Assembly: GCA_963924555.1 (NCBI GenBank)
Contig: OZ004589.1
Span: forward strand, 4,526,001 to 4,590,000
DNA length: 64,000 nt
Origin: Crambe crambe
Lineage: Eukaryota; Porifera; Demospongiae; Poecilosclerida; Crambeidae
Direction of reading: 5' to 3'
The notes under the pieces are model-generated. The model made no database searches. It was not told the origin of the DNA and saw nothing but the letters and a program-made list of their open reading frames with translations. Position numbers and translations under genes: made by a program. How positions within the stretch are numbered: position 1 is the stretch's first letter; each line of letters starts with the position of its first letter. Positions 43,519 through 55,789 of the stretch are shown piece after piece.

Positions 43519-44204
43519 GCTTACGTATAACTAGCTAGTTTGCTATGGTTATATAGCCAGGCTAATGTGTGTTAATTATTTCTTCTACACAGCAATGCTA
43601 TTATAAATATTGTATGCTATTAGCTAGCAATAACAATAAAAGTAACTGTAACATGAGTAATAAGCAAGCACACTCAAAGTATCCCATGGTTGTATTTTAA
43701 AGAATATCTTAAATAGCACAGGTTTTTTTTACAAGGAAGCAAAATCAAGGGAAGAAATATCAAGGGGTGTACCCTTATTTTCTCAGTGTATTAAATATCG
43801 TCAGATCATAGCAAGTTTAGCCAGTCAGTTGAGTCAACATGACTTTTCTCTTCCAGTTAACACTATCTGATACTTACTGCTTATGTACGTAGCTGGAGCA
43901 CATGAATCTTTTTAGCATGTGGAGGGGGGTGGGGTGGGTAGCAAATTACGGCAGCTTCCAAATATCCCTGCTCCTTAAAAAATCGTGTCATTAATTTTTT
44001 CAAATATGCTTTGATATCATGTGTCTTATAATGGTTAGAGCAATATACACCAAAATTTCAGTCCTACTAAGGTCACAACAAGCTTAAGATAGCCATGACC
44101 ATATCTGAGACTGATACATGAAATTAATTTTAAAAAGCTATAGCACACTAGCTAATGCAATGTGACTGAACATTACAGCTTATAGCTACATATACGTACG
44201 TAGC
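43519..44204. other. Tandem-block flank
   Basis: No gene. It matches 45563-46260 along most of its length, for example GGAAGCAAAATCAAGGGAAG, GTGTTAAATATCG and GGGTAGCAAATTACGGCAGC, so gene plus flank were duplicated as one unit of about 2 kb. Confidence 0.6.
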
Positions 44205-45562
44205 TAAAGAATTGTTCTTAGTTTAACTATGAGACACTATTGATATCAAGTATCAACAGTGTGTAGGACACTCCAATCACTCCCAAGAAGTATAATATGA
44301 CTGAAACTTTTAGTAGATGAATGATGTATTCGTTGCACAGTACACATACAATGCCCTATGTTGCCAATCCAAAGAACATACAGTCTAATCTGTTATAGAA
44401 ATCATTTCTGTATGGTCGTAAAACTCCAAACAGAATTGAGACAGTCAGGTAAAGAATACTTTGAGTGATGATGGTATAAGACCGATTATACTGATGTGGT
44501 ATATGAATCGAATGAGGAGGTAAAGTCCAGCAAAGTAGCGACAGTCCAGAGTGTTGTTGGTTCCATTTTTATAACAGCCTTGAAAGAAATCCATGGATAT
44601 GTGGAGGTAATCCCAACGCATTCGTGGGAAGCAATTTAGTAATTTTTGAAAGGGTTTTGTGGGGTACAAAAGCAGAAGAAGCATTGGAAAGACATTGAAG
44701 ACCAGGAGCACAATAATGGCCACAATGAAATAAGGTTTGTGCTCTTCTCCAAGGTATGGCACTGAAGCATTGTAGTGAGTATATCGTGCTCCACTTGAAT
44801 ATCCATTGCTTTCGTAAAGTCGTATAGGACTAAGAAGGACAAAATTTGTGTGCAAGATATTGGAGTAGGCTAAAATAATGAAAGTAGCAAATGCATTCAA
44901 GACATTTAATTTAGCATTGATATGAAATTTAACAGACAGATGCTTCTGAATGAAAGACAGACATAACCCAAAAGGTAGCCAAACTGCTCTGAACAGTCGA
45001 TAGTTCTTGTCATATAACTCAATGCAAATGTATGTGATTATCAGGAGAGCTAGTGGATAGAAGGCATTGATGTAATCAACGGATAATACTCTCAAAGTTG
45101 AGTAGTTTTTATTAATACAAAACATACTGAAAAAAATCTAAATTCCAAATACCCAATAGGGTCATAGCAATTTTATTGAAGTTTGTTTGAACTCCACTTA
45201 TCAGACCATCGATACTGTAGAGTCCAAGTTGTACCATGGATATGAATGCATTCATGTGGGGTGCTGTTGCACGAATGTTGCAGGCTATAATGACAAGGAA
45301 GAATAATGTGAAATAAAGCAGCCATCCATAGATACTCCCCAGACATTCCACACACTCATACCTGTAGGATAGCACAGCAACTCCATGTGACTGATTCCTG
45401 CAGTGACTGCACAAAATGCCAGTTCGCCACAAGTGAAATTATCCAACTTTGTTACGGAGTGGTACCATGTGGGACAGGTCATCTCTTTAACCTCTGATTC
45501 TTCCTGATATTGGATATCTCCTGAGGCCTCACTACAAGGAATAAGTAGCATCTACAATCCAT
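44205..45562 (-). pseudogene. Family A copy lacking most of its ectodomain
   Basis: Shares the YESNGYSSGARYTHY loop and near-identical core with 41875-43518. It has lost part of the signal peptide, most of the Cys domain (from CPTWYH directly to SVTKLDNFTCG), a piece around VLVPATLFF, the TFPPFC stretch and a C-terminal piece. The longest open piece is 226 residues (45125-44445). Pseudogene of the tandem block. Confidence 0.85.
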
Positions 45563-46847
45563 GCTTCCAACTAGCTAGTTTGCTATGGCTATATAGCCAG
45601 ACTAATGTGTGTTAATTGTTTCTTCTACACAGCAATGCTATTATAAACATTGTATGCTATTAGCTAGCAATAACAATTAAAGTAACTGTAACATGAGTAA
45701 GAACTCAGAATAAGCAAGCACACTCAAAGTATATTTTAAAGAACAACTTTAGTTAGTAAGAAATAGCACAGGTTTGTAAGGAAGCAAAATCAAGGGAAGA
45801 AATATCAAGGGGTGCACCCTTATTTCTCAGTGTGTTAAATATCGTCAGATCATAGCATGTTTACTTATAATAATTATGAGCCAGTCAGTTGAGTCAACAT
45901 GTGATTGATTGACTTCTCTCTTCCAGTTAACACTATCTGATACCTACAGACTGCTTATGTAGCTGGAACACATGAATCTTTTTAGCATGTGGAGAGGGAT
46001 GGGGTGGGTAGCAAATTACGGCAGCTTCCAAATTATCCGTGCTCCTTAAAAATCTTATTAGCTAGCTATGTCATTTTTTTTCAAATATGCTTTGATATCA
46101 TGTGTTTTATAATGGTTAGACCATATACACCAAAATTTCAGCCTTACTAAGGTCACAAGCTTAAAATAGCCATGACCAAAAAAAATAAAAAATGCATATC
46201 TGAGACTGATACATGAAAAGAAAAAAAGCTATAGCACACTAATGCAATGTGACTAAACATCTACATGTAAAGAATTGTTCTTAGTTTAACTATGAGACAC
46301 TGTGGAAAGACTATTGATATCAAGTTCTGTAGCAGTATCAATAGTGTGTAATTACTAATTCTATTGAAGTATAATATGACTGAAACTTTTAGTAGATGAA
46401 TGATGCATTCTTTGCACAGTATACATACATTGTCATAAATTTGCAATCCAAAGAATACACAGTCTAATCTATTATAGAAGTCGTTTCTGTATGGTCGCAA
46501 AACTCCAATCAGAATGAAGATAGTCAGGTGAAGAACAGTTTTTATGGTGATGGCATCACTGTGGATTATACTGATGTGGTGTATGAATTGGATGAGGAGG
46601 TAAAGCTCAGCAATGTAGCGATAGTCCCGAATGTTGTTAGTTCTGCTTTTGTAACAGCCTTGAAAGAAATCCATGAATATGTGAAGGTAATCCCAACGCA
46701 TTCGAGGGAAGCAGTTGAGTAACTTTTGAAAGGATTTCATGGGGTACAAAAGCAGAAGAAGCATTGGAAAGATGTTTAAGACCAGGAGCACAATAAAGGC
46801 CAGGATGAAGTAAGGTTTATGCTCTTCTTCAAGGTACGGCACTGAAG

Positions 46848-47823
46848 TACAGTGTTCAAGAAGTGGCTCGCGTGGCAACTAACTTATCATTACATAATCG
46901 TGAATTACATAATTGTGACATGATGCATGATTGTGATGTAATCATGACGTAATGTATGATTGTGATACATATGAGTATAATAATACTATAACAGTAAGTA
47001 TGAACACTACATCCCTCCCTTACTTTAGATTGGAGGTAGAGTCACTTATCGTAAATGTTCTGTCCATAGCGGTGAATCGGGTTTCGAGACCTGGCTGGGT
47101 ATCACCTGGTTGGGTATCGCCTGGTTGGCTGAGGTGCAGGCGGTGCAACAGGTACAACAGGAACAGGTACTATGGCAGCTGGGTCAGGTGTATCAGCTTC
47201 ATCATTCAGTTGATCGTCATCAGAGTCATCTGAATCGCATTCCGGAGTTTTCATAGTCGGTTCGATTTTCTTGAAATGGCTTATGTTGCGCGTGATGTAC
47301 TTTTCATTTCTCACACCAGTCAACACGGTTCCTTTGATTTCAACAACTTTGTATGGAGACGGATCAAATTTGGTTGTAAACTTGTTCTTTTTCTTCTGAC
47401 GCACGAGAACAGTGTCACCAATATTTATATTGGATTCACGAGCTTGAACTCTTTGATCAGCATATTCTTTCATCTTCTGCTTCGCCTGAGAATCTTTGGC
47501 TTGTAGCTATCTCAGAATTATTTTTCTCACAAATTTCAGGAAGTTTCATTGAAATCTTCCGATTGAAAAGTAACTCAGCAGGGGAAACTGCTGTTGAACT
47601 GTGAGGAGTTGCACGGTAATTCAACAGAAATCGGTAAAGTTCTTTCTTCCAATCTCTCCCTTCAGCATGTGCAGATCGAACTGCTTTGGTGAGTGGCTTC
47701 ATAAAGCTTTCAGCTTCTCCATTTGCTTGTGGCCATAATGGGGTGACCTTCTGGTGCTTGATACCATTTTCTTCCATGTGAGCTCTGAATTCTTCCCCAA
47801 AAAACGGAGGACCAAACACTGTA
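46848..47823 (-). mobile_element. Ty3/gypsy-like LTR retrotransposon fossil (integrase end)
   Basis: Between two TGAAG direct repeats (46843-46847 and 47824-47828) lies a block with 9-base inverted ends (TACAGTGTT and AACACTGTA). On the minus strand it encodes part of a Ty3/gypsy integrase core, with PQANGEAESF and YRATPHSSTAVSPAELLF, and the C-terminal part with GDTVLVRQKKKNK and PYKVVEIKGT. The stretch 46848-47100 may be LTR-derived. The element is broken: only the 3' end of pol remains, with at least one break in the reading frame. It is younger than the gene copy it interrupts. Confidence 0.75.
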
Positions 47824-48265
47824 TGAAGCATTCTAGAGAGTACATTGTGTTCCACTCAAATATCCATTGCTCTTATAGAGCTGTGTAAGACTAAGAAGGG
47901 CGAAATTTGTGTATAATATCTTGCAGTAGGCTAAGATGATGAAAGTAGCAAATGCATTCAAGACATTTAATTTAGCATTGATGTGAAATTTTACAGACAA
48001 ATACTTCAGAATGAAGGATAGACATAATCCAAAGGGTAGCCAAACTGCTCTGAATGGTTGGTAGTTCTTGTCGTATAACTCAATGCAAATGTATGTGATT
48101 ATCAGGAGAGCTAGTGGATAGAAGGCATTGATGTAGCCAAAATAATACTCTCAAAGTCGAGTAGTTTTTATCAATGCAGAATGGAGGGAAAGTATACTGA
48201 AAAAAATCCAAATTCCAAATACTCAATAGGGTCGAAACAATTTTATCTGAACTCCACTTATCAGA

Positions 48266-49019
48266 GAGTGCGGTAGCACTCTCTATGTAGGGATGACTCG
48301 GACAGCCGCGTGCGCCGCTTATAGGCTAATACTAAAGTGAAATTCTAGTTCCCCCACTTAGACCTAACCAAAGCTACTGTGAATGATTATCCAGCCTACT
48401 AGAGCCTACTACAATGTGCAGACCAAGTTTCAGGACCAGGGAGCTTACCGTTTCAGAAATACGGCAAGCAGGTAAATCGCTGGATTCTTCTTCTTCTCTA
48501 TTGTTATCGTTATTCTTCTTAGACAACCATATCTCTCGAACCACTCAAGCTACAGCTATGATTTCTGGATAAATCCACTCCAAATTCTACCAGCTACGAT
48601 CTTTTGCACTCGTTGATCCTCGAAAGAGTCGATGAAAAAGGAGACAGTAAGGAGCACAGCACTCGACTAATTCAATTCAATTAGGAAGCCATCTTTTCTA
48701 TAATACGCATGCGCATGTATTTGATATCCGAAAATTATAATAATTACTCAGCTGTCTCTAGCTAGCTAGCTAACTAGCTTAGTATAGATTATCTATGCTA
48801 TGATAGACTACTGTATCGACTCGGGGATTTAGATTCACCACGGTAGACTATTTCAGCATCTTTGACCTCCAAGTAAGACATGACACAACACCTTGACTCG
48901 TTGATTGGGTTGGTATGCTATCGGAGAACTACTCTTCTTTCATCTGTCCCTGCATAGACATAGAAGAATGAACTTTATACATAGCTAAAACCATAAAAGA
49001 GAGGAAAAAAAGACCAGGA
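48266..49019. mobile_element. Body of a composite foldback element, copy 1
   Basis: Begins with AGAGAGTGCGGTAGCACTCTCT (a short palindrome) and TGTAGGGATGACTC, and continues with CAGCCTACTAGAGCCTACTA, TTTCTGGATAAATCCACTCC and AATACGCATGCGCATG. The same order is seen at 59693-60270. It ends in the perfect hairpin at 49020-49307. Inserted in a family A gene. No transposase frame. Confidence 0.65.
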
Positions 49020-49307
49020 ACAAGTAAGTGAAAAAGCATTTCGTGAAATGAAAAAAGATGTAGGGATGACCACTGCTCAAAAAAGTAAGGAAACAAGAAG
49101 GATGGAATCTTTGTTCTGTATATCCAGCCAACAATCCCTACATATACGTGTAGCTTCAGATTATAGTGCAGTAATGTACGTATATGTAGGGATTGTTGGC
49201 TGGATATACAGAACAAAGATTCCATCCTTCTTGTTTCCTTACTTTTTTGAGCAGTGGTCATCCCTACATCTTTTTTCATTTCACGAAATGCTTTTTCACT
49301 TACTTGT
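49020..49307. repeat. Perfect foldback hairpin, arms about 130 bases
   Basis: ACAAGTAAGTGAAAAAGCAT at 49020 is mirrored by ATGCTTTTTCACTTACTTGT ending at 49307. By eye every base pairs through CATATACGT around a loop of about 25-28 bases. Both strands therefore open the same short frame (MKKDVGMTTAQKSKETRRM), which is not a gene. The termini contain TGTAGGGATGACC, shared with the foldbacks at 10455-10835 and 60280-60560. Confidence 0.92.
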
Positions 49308-49949
49308 AAGACTATTGATGCTGTAGAGTGTGATCTGTACAATGCATATGAATGCATTCATGTGGGGTGCTGTTGCACGAATGTTGCAGGCTATAATGAC
49401 GAAGAAGAATAGAACAAATACTAGTGTGAAATAGAGCAGCCATCCATAGATACTTCCCAGACATTCCACACACTCATACCTGTAGGATAGCACAGCAACT
49501 CCATGTGACTGATTTCTGCAGTGACTACACAAAAGACCAATTCGCTTCAACCAGCCACAAGTGAAATTATCCAACTCTGTCACAGCAATGGGCTGCTCAA
49601 TGAAATAACCGTTGTTGACGCTGCCTAAAGGACTGTATATGCAATTTCCAGCAACTGTGACTTTACTTTTATTATCGTAACTCATACACAGCCAGGCATT
49701 TAAAGCAACTTTTTTATTTGGCTTACATATCACTTTATTTCTCAAGTGTACACCACATTCACACCGGCCAGCAGAATTAGTGTGGTACCACGTGGGACAG
49801 GTCATCTCTGATTCTTCCTGATATCGGATATCTCCTGAGGCCTCATTACAAGGAATAAGTAGCAGCACAAAAAAGAGTCTACAATCCATGCTTGCAACTA
49901 AGTGGCTATTGCCAGACTAATATGTGCCATTTCCTCCACACACTGAAAC

Positions 49950-50576
49950 TGTGCTATCTAATAAAATTAATCATCAACCATTATAACAGCAATAACAATA
50001 ACAGTCAGTCCAGGGGAGTAGGAAGCAAATTTGCATTGGTCAGGCCGTTCCCACACCTTAATGGGTATGTCTTAACTATGCCTGCAACTAGCTATATGGC
50101 TGCTGTTTTTCTATACATTGATACTGTTTTTAAAACATGCATACAATAAGCGTATTATGAAAATAGTGAAACACTATTTTGGAATGCTCTTTCCTACATG
50201 GAGCCCTAGCCCTAAATAATAAAGTGTTCCATAATGCACCACCATTTCATAAGAGCTATCTTTATCTACCCTAACAGTAAGTGCATAGCTAATATTGAAT
50301 AGAAACTCAAATAATTATAAGCACACTCGATGGTATATCTGCATGGGTTTACCTTGAAAGAGCATATAGCTATAATACATCTTAGTAAGAAATAGCATAG
50401 GTATCATTGCCACATTAAACATGGAATGGGGATATGTACGTAGCTAAAGGTGTGGAATAGAAATGGATGATGGGTGTGTGTGTGATGTCCCTAGCTATAA
50501 TAGTATATCCATCAGAAATGGGTGGTGTTCTGGGGTAATGTTCCTATAAATGTTATTTAGGTTGTATAGTGGTCAC
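49950..50576. other. Family A upstream flank
   Basis: No gene. The region 50480-50560 repeats in reverse the CAGAAATGGGTGGT...GGGGTAATGTTCC theme seen at 7395-7440. Confidence 0.4.
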
Positions 50577-50670
50577 AAAAGAGTCTACAATCCATGCTTA
50601 CAACTAACTAGCTTGCTATTGCTTTTTTCAGACTAATGTGTGTTGTCATTCTTCTACACACTGAAACATG
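50577..50670 (-). promoter_or_regulatory. Orphan family A start with 5' element
   Basis: On the minus strand, ACACACATTAGTCTG, CAATAGCAAGCTAGTTAGTTG and ATGGATTGTAGACTCTTTTG repeat the family A 5' element, ATG and first 6 codons, and then the gene stops abruptly. Remnant of a deleted copy. Confidence 0.6.
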
Positions 50671-50884
50671 CATGCATGCTACTAGTAATAACAACACATT
50701 ATGTGGATTCAAGCAATCTGATTCAGTGGTCAGTTACTGTTGAATAATTCATGGTACAATGATAAACTCTAGCTGCTGTACATGCATGTGTGGATATGAA
50801 TTCAGGGTATATAGTTTTGGATTTCAGTATAGAGAATCACCATTAGAAAAAAAACAACAAATGACCGTTGATATAATTACAAAG

Positions 50885-50956
50885 ATGTAGTTATGCTCTT
50901 TCAAGTACAACCATGGGATACCAAGTGTGCTTATTCTAAGTACTATTTTTCAGTAA
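50885..50956 (+). promoter_or_regulatory. Detached family A upstream block
   Basis: GCTCTTTCAAGTACAACCATG followed by GGATACCAAGTGTGCTTATTC is the block normally 100-180 bases upstream of a family A ATG (compare 7156-7200 and 55595-55640). Here it runs into a hAT-like repeat at 50957. Confidence 0.4.
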
Positions 50957-51180
50957 TCAGGGGCGTAGGAAGCATTCTGGCCAGTCAGGCGATGGCCTGA
51001 CCAATATTCAGGCAACCAATGCAAACAGGCACAATCCCATGCAAAGGGGCATGGTTACATGTGAAATGGACATGCGCATGTAGGCTCCTGTAGATTACAC
51101 TCAAAATTCTATTCTCAGATTCTCACTCTAGCCCTTATTATATTCTCATAATTGTACCCATTATTCCCAAAATTCTCTTA
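50957..51180 (+). mobile_element. hAT-like element end
   Basis: Starts CAGGGGCGTAGGAAGCATTC and continues TGGCCAGTCAGGC. The terminus matches the reverse of 33463-33478, and the internal AAGGGGCATGGTTACATG, GGACATGCGCATGTAGGCTC matches 2004-2050. The other end is not identified. Confidence 0.5.
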
Positions 51181-51574
51181 TTATAGCAAGACTTGTACGT
51201 ATGAAATAACACTATACTTTTGCTAATTGTCAGTATAGTAAACTTGGGAAAAGTTAGCTACGTACGCTATGGGAAAAGAAATTTATCATCAGTAGAGTAC
51301 ACTTGGGAAAATAAACAAGTATATTTCCTGAAATAATTATGGTGATCTTAATAGAACTGAGTAATAAATACTCTTTGTGGTGTTGTTCATACTGTGAGGT
51401 GTGTGTGTCAGCTATGCCGAATTAAATAGCTGTGAGTCCCTTTCCTTGATCCATCAATCTATGCAGACATGAGCTGCAGAGGAATTTTTCACTTCGAAAT
51501 TCATTGTATAATAAGCTGAAGAGTGGCAGCCCAAGCATTGAGAATGCAGCTTCTTCTGCTTTTGTAGCTATCCT
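51181..51574. other. Spacer, no gene seen
   Basis: AT-rich; no supported gene. Confidence 0.35.
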
Positions 51575-51890
51575 ATGAAACCCTCACATTATGGATTGCT
51601 CTCATGAAAATGGAACCAGCAACAATACCCTGGACTATCACTGGGCTTTATCTCCTCATTAGACTCATAACCTGCATGAGTGCAATCCAAAGTGATTGGT
51701 CATATTCCATCTTCATTCGAAGTATTCTTCATCTGACTGTCTCTGTTTGGAGCTTTACGACCATACAGAAATGATTTCTATAACAGATTAGATTGTATGT
51801 TCTTTGGATTGCTCAGTCTTGCAATGATGCTACTTCAGAACTTGATATCAATAGTGTGTCTATAGTCAAACTTAAAAAAATGTTTAGGTA
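51575..51890 (+). pseudogene. Family A C-terminal fragment
   Basis: Runs from the CYKNGTNNTLDYRYFAGL region (with deletions) through LLIRLI, the IFGVLRPYRNDFYNRLDCMF region and MLLQNLISIVC to the tail KLKKMF. Several deletions make it non-coding. Confidence 0.75.
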
Positions 51891-52920
51891 TAACACTTTA
51901 ATAATTACATGGTATAATTATGCGATAGTCTCAGGTGTGGGTTAAATATAGCTAGTGATTTAATGCATTCGTTTCTTGTTCTCCATAACTCAATGATTAT
52001 TAGCTAGTAAACTTCAACCATTATACGTAGATCACATGATAGAAGTTTTGAACAATGACTAAGTGTTTTTTAGAGAGGGAGGCAGGGGGAAGGGAGGGGG
52101 TAATTTACTCTCACTGTTTACAGAGAGCATTCAAAAGATATGAAACAACACTTTCACTTTCAGAGTGTAGAAAAAGTTGTGTACTGGAATTTGCAGCAAT
52201 AAAGTGAAAACCACATGTGCATGGGCAGCAATACCTAATTTAAATTCTCATGTTTTTTTTTTGTTTTTTTTCGTTTTGCTCTTTGGTTATGTTTTGTTAA
52301 TATAGGAGACAGTAATGTGGAGAAAGCCGTGGACATAATAGATACACACTCAGCATTGAAGGCTTTTATTTGGATAGGGAGAAATTAGGAGTGCACCCAT
52401 TGATAGCTATTTCTATACCCTTGATTTTAGTGGCAATGCTATCTAATTACTTATAGTAGCTAGCTAGACTGTATGTTCTTTCAAGTGCACCCATTGGATA
52501 CTATGAGCAGGGCTGTAGGAATTAAGGCATAGAATAATGTTAAGTAGTTAAATTGTAGCTTTTAACCACTTAACATTGTTTAGCTATGTCTCAATAAATA
52601 AATAGGTCCTAGTAGTCGTGCAGCTGCTCAGAGTCTGAACCACGACCATTATAATGACAACAATGGCCTCTTTGAACTTTTCCAGTCCTGTGGTGAGGCC
52701 ATGGCATGAATAAATGCATGCAGCTACATGAGTTACATGTCCTGATAGTTGTGCAGCTGTTCAAGAGTCTGAACCACAACCTTTAATCACAACAATGGCC
52801 TCTCCACTTAAATTTTGTATGGCCTTGATAGAGTGTGCATATTCTGAATAACAATAACTGTTATCGTTAAGGGTTGATGATTTATTTGAGTGTATCTAGA
52901 AATAGCATGCATGCATGTTT
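51891..52920. other. Spacer upstream of the next family A copy
   Basis: No gene. GTCGTGCAGCTGCTCAGAGTC (52614) and GTTGTGCAGCTGTTCAAGAGTC (52747), each followed by TGAACCACRACC and later CAACAATGGCCTC, form an internal direct repeat of about 130 bases. The upstream family A block is recognisable at 52470-52500. Confidence 0.45.
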
Positions 52921-52924
52921 ATAA

Positions 52925-52993
52925 GAGTATCAGTGTGTAGAAGAAACAACACATATAGCTACAATAGCCATAGCAAGCTAGTTAGTTGCAAGC
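52925..52993 (+). promoter_or_regulatory. Family A 5' element
   Basis: GTGTGTAGAAGAAACAACAC, then CAATAGCCATAGCAAGCTAG and TTGCAAGC directly before the ATG. It is the best preserved together with 55725-55789. Confidence 0.5.
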
Positions 52994-54644
52994 ATGGATT
53001 GTAGACTCTTTTTTGTGTTGCTACTTATTCCTTGTAGTGAAACCTCAGGAGATATCCAATATCAGGAAGAATCAGAGGTTAAAGAGATGACCTGTCCCAC
53101 ATGGTACCACACTAACTCTGCTGGACAGTGCAAATGTGGTGTACACTTGAGAAACAAAGTGATATGTAAGCCAAATAAGAAAGTTGCTACTATTGCCTGG
53201 TTGTGTATGAGTTATGATAATAAAAGTAAAGTCACAGTTGCAGGAAAATGTATATACAGTCATTTAGACAGCTTCAATGACAATTACTTCATCGAGCAGC
53301 CCATTGCTGTGACAGAGTTAGATAATTTCACTTGCGGCTGGTTGAAGCGAACTGGCCTTTTATGCAGTCATTGCAGGAATCAGTCACATGGAGTTTCTGC
53401 ACTATCCTACAGGTATGAGTGTGTGGAATGTCTGGGGAGTGTCTATGGATGGCTTCTTTATTTCACCCTCATATTTGTTCCAGTCACATTATTCTTCCTT
53501 GTCATTATAACCTGCAACATTCGTGCAACAGCACCTCACATGAATGCATTCATATGCATTGTGCAGATTGCACTCAATGCCATCAATGGTCTATTAAGTG
53601 CAGTTCATACAAACTTTGATAAAATTGTTATGACCCTATTGGGTATTTGGAATTTGGATTTTTTTCAGTATACTTTCCCTCCATTCTGCATTAATAAAAA
53701 CTACTCGACTTTGAGAGTATTATCATTTGGCTACATCAATGCTTTCTATCCACTAGTTCTCCTGACAATCACGTACATTTGCATTGAGTTATACGACAAG
53801 AACTACCGACTTTTCAGAGCAGTTTGGCTACCTTTTGGATTTTGTCTATCTTTCATTCAGAAGCATTTGTCAGCAAAACTTCACATAAATGCAAAATTGA
53901 ATGTCTTGAATGCATTTGCTACTTTCATCATCTTAGCCTACTGCAAGATACTATACACGAATTTCACCCTTCTTAGTCCTACACAGCTCTTTGAGAGCAA
54001 TGGATCTCCATTTGCACCAAGTGGAACACAATATACTCTCTACAATGCTTCAGTGCCATACCTTGGAGAAGACCATAAACCTTATTTCATCCTGGCCATT
54101 ATAGTGCTCCTGGTATTCAACATCTTTCCGATGCTTCTTCTGCTCTTGTACCCAGCAAAACCTTTTCAAAAGTTACTCAACTGCTTTCCCCAAATGCGTT
54201 GGGATTATCTTCACATATTTATGGATTTCTTTCAAGGCTGTTACAAAAATGGAACTAATAACACTCTGGACTATCGCTACTTCGCTGGATTTTTACCTCC
54301 TTATTCGATTCATAAGCCTCATCAGTATAATCCACAGTGATGGGTCATATTCCATCATCATTCAAGGTATTCTTTACCTGACTGTCTCGATTCTGTTTGG
54401 AGTCTTACGACCATACAAAAAGGATTTCTATAACAGATTAGACTGTACATTCTTTGGATTGCTGACATTGGGTAATGTGTGCATACTGTGCAATGAATAC
54501 ATCATCCATGTTCGAAATTTTTCAGTCATATTACACTTCTTGGTAATGATCACAGTGTCCTACACACTGTTGATACTGCTACAGAACTTGATATCAATAG
54601 TGTGTCCACAAAGTTTCATGAACTCAAAACAATTCTTTAAGTAA
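52994..54644 (+). pseudogene. Family A copy with a single frameshift late in the gene
   Basis: Open from ATG 52994 for about 433 family-like codons, with full signal peptide, Cys domain (CPTWYHTNSAGQCKCG, CKPNKK, CGWL, CSHC, CVEC) and most membrane segments. An extra T in the run at about 54291-54295 (GGATTTTTACC against GGACTTTACC) shifts the frame so that the first frame ends at 54340. The remainder (LLIRFISLISIIHS to NSKQFFK) is open to 54644. It carries the long loop form FESNGSPFAPSGTQYTLY. Could be a young pseudogene or a homopolymer sequencing error. Confidence 0.85.
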
Positions 54645-55506
54645 TAACACTTTCTATCCTTTTAAACTGACTATTATAGTTATTACAGTTGTACATTGCA
54701 TAGTGATAGTCTCAGGGTAGAAGTCAAATATAGCTAGTAACTTTCAACTATATTACAGATCACAATGGCGTAACTAGGCTTGATTGAGGGGGGTCCACAG
54801 AAGAAAATTTTGGCCTGACCATATTATAAACCGCACCCTCTTTGGAGAACTGTGCCCACTTGGTTGGAATTAGGACATAATATCTAACCACTACACAGCT
54901 AGAGGGGAAAGAAAAGGAGAAGAAAGAAGAGACACACAGTATCCCCTGATATACAAATGATCTTTGTTTAATTAAGGAAACATGCACAAACTATCCAAAG
55001 TCACTAGCTGCGACTATCACAGCCCATATTTATTCTGTAATAATTGATACAAATTGTATTGTATCTATTACAAATTGTATGAAATTCTGTAATTTGATAC
55101 AAATTCAAAATATGTCAAGATGTTGACCCTTCACCTCTTTTCAGAACATGGTGCTGGTGGACACCCACACCTACGTATTCTATAGGGACATTTTACCCAC
55201 ACCCCACCATCAATTTTCTGGTGACACCTACTCTATAGGAGCACTCACCTACACCATAGGGACATTATCACATCCACTTCTGGTGGATGCACATTATCTT
55301 GTGGATACCCACACCTATTACACACACACCCCATCATCCATTTCTATTCCACACCTCTCAAGCCCCTCCTATAACTAACAAAGGTTTCGTCCCGAGTCCA
55401 GTTGAAAAGGGAGCTAGGGGGAAGGTCCAGCAGTGTGTCCTTCATGATCTGGTTCGTTTCATAATAGCTAACAGAGCATTGAAGACTTTTGTCGAATAAT
55501 CAATGT
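54645..55506. other. Spacer with a diverged minisatellite
   Basis: No gene. GGCGTAACTAGG...GGCCTGACCATATTAT near 54764-54825 is another hAT-like scrap. GATACAAATTGTATTG repeats near 55045-55090. At 55155-55350 CACCCACACCTACGTATTC and CACCTACACCATAGGGACATT units relate to the 1075-1570 minisatellite. Confidence 0.5.
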
Positions 55507-55532
55507 GGGAGGGGGGGGGGGGGGGGGGGGGG
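55507..55532. repeat. Poly-G run
   Basis: About 23-25 G residues after GTGGGAGG. Confidence 0.95.
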
Positions 55533-55789
55533 CATTCCATTGATTTTGCTTAAACTAGTGGTGGGTATGCTATTTCTTACTAAAGTGTGCTGTAGCTAAG
55601 TACAACCATGGGATAATTATCATGAGTATGCTTATTCTGAGTTGTTATTCAGATCATGTTATTATTATTGTTATTATAATGGTTGGAAAATCTATCTGAG
55701 TGTATCTAGCTGCATGTTTATAGCAGTAGAAGAAACAACACACATTAGTCTGGCAATAGCCATAGCAAGCTACGTAGCTAGTATCAAGC

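Larger units (their letters stand above)
46261..49889 (-). pseudogene. Family A copy split by two insertions
   Basis: Read on the minus strand: N-terminal part 49889-49308 (ATG, signal peptide, full Cys domain, first membrane segments), middle part 48265-47829 (FPPFCIDKNY through ILAYCKILYTNF), and C-terminal part 46842-46261 (EEHKPYFILAFIV to the end). A composite foldback element fills 48266-49307 and an LTR-element fossil fills 46848-47823. Joins at both sites fit simple insertion. Extra small frame changes occur in the middle part. Confidence 0.85.

Noticed and set aside
46952-47233. 93-codon plus-strand frame with PGWVSPGWVSPGW
   Set aside because: It is antisense to the LTR-element fossil.
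48929-49357. 142-codon minus-strand frame and 92-codon plus-strand frame
   Set aside because: Both translate the same perfect hairpin; the frame runs on into a family A fragment by chance.
55148-55499. 76- and 70-codon frames rich in HTHT and TPH
   Set aside because: They are read-through of a diverged minisatellite.
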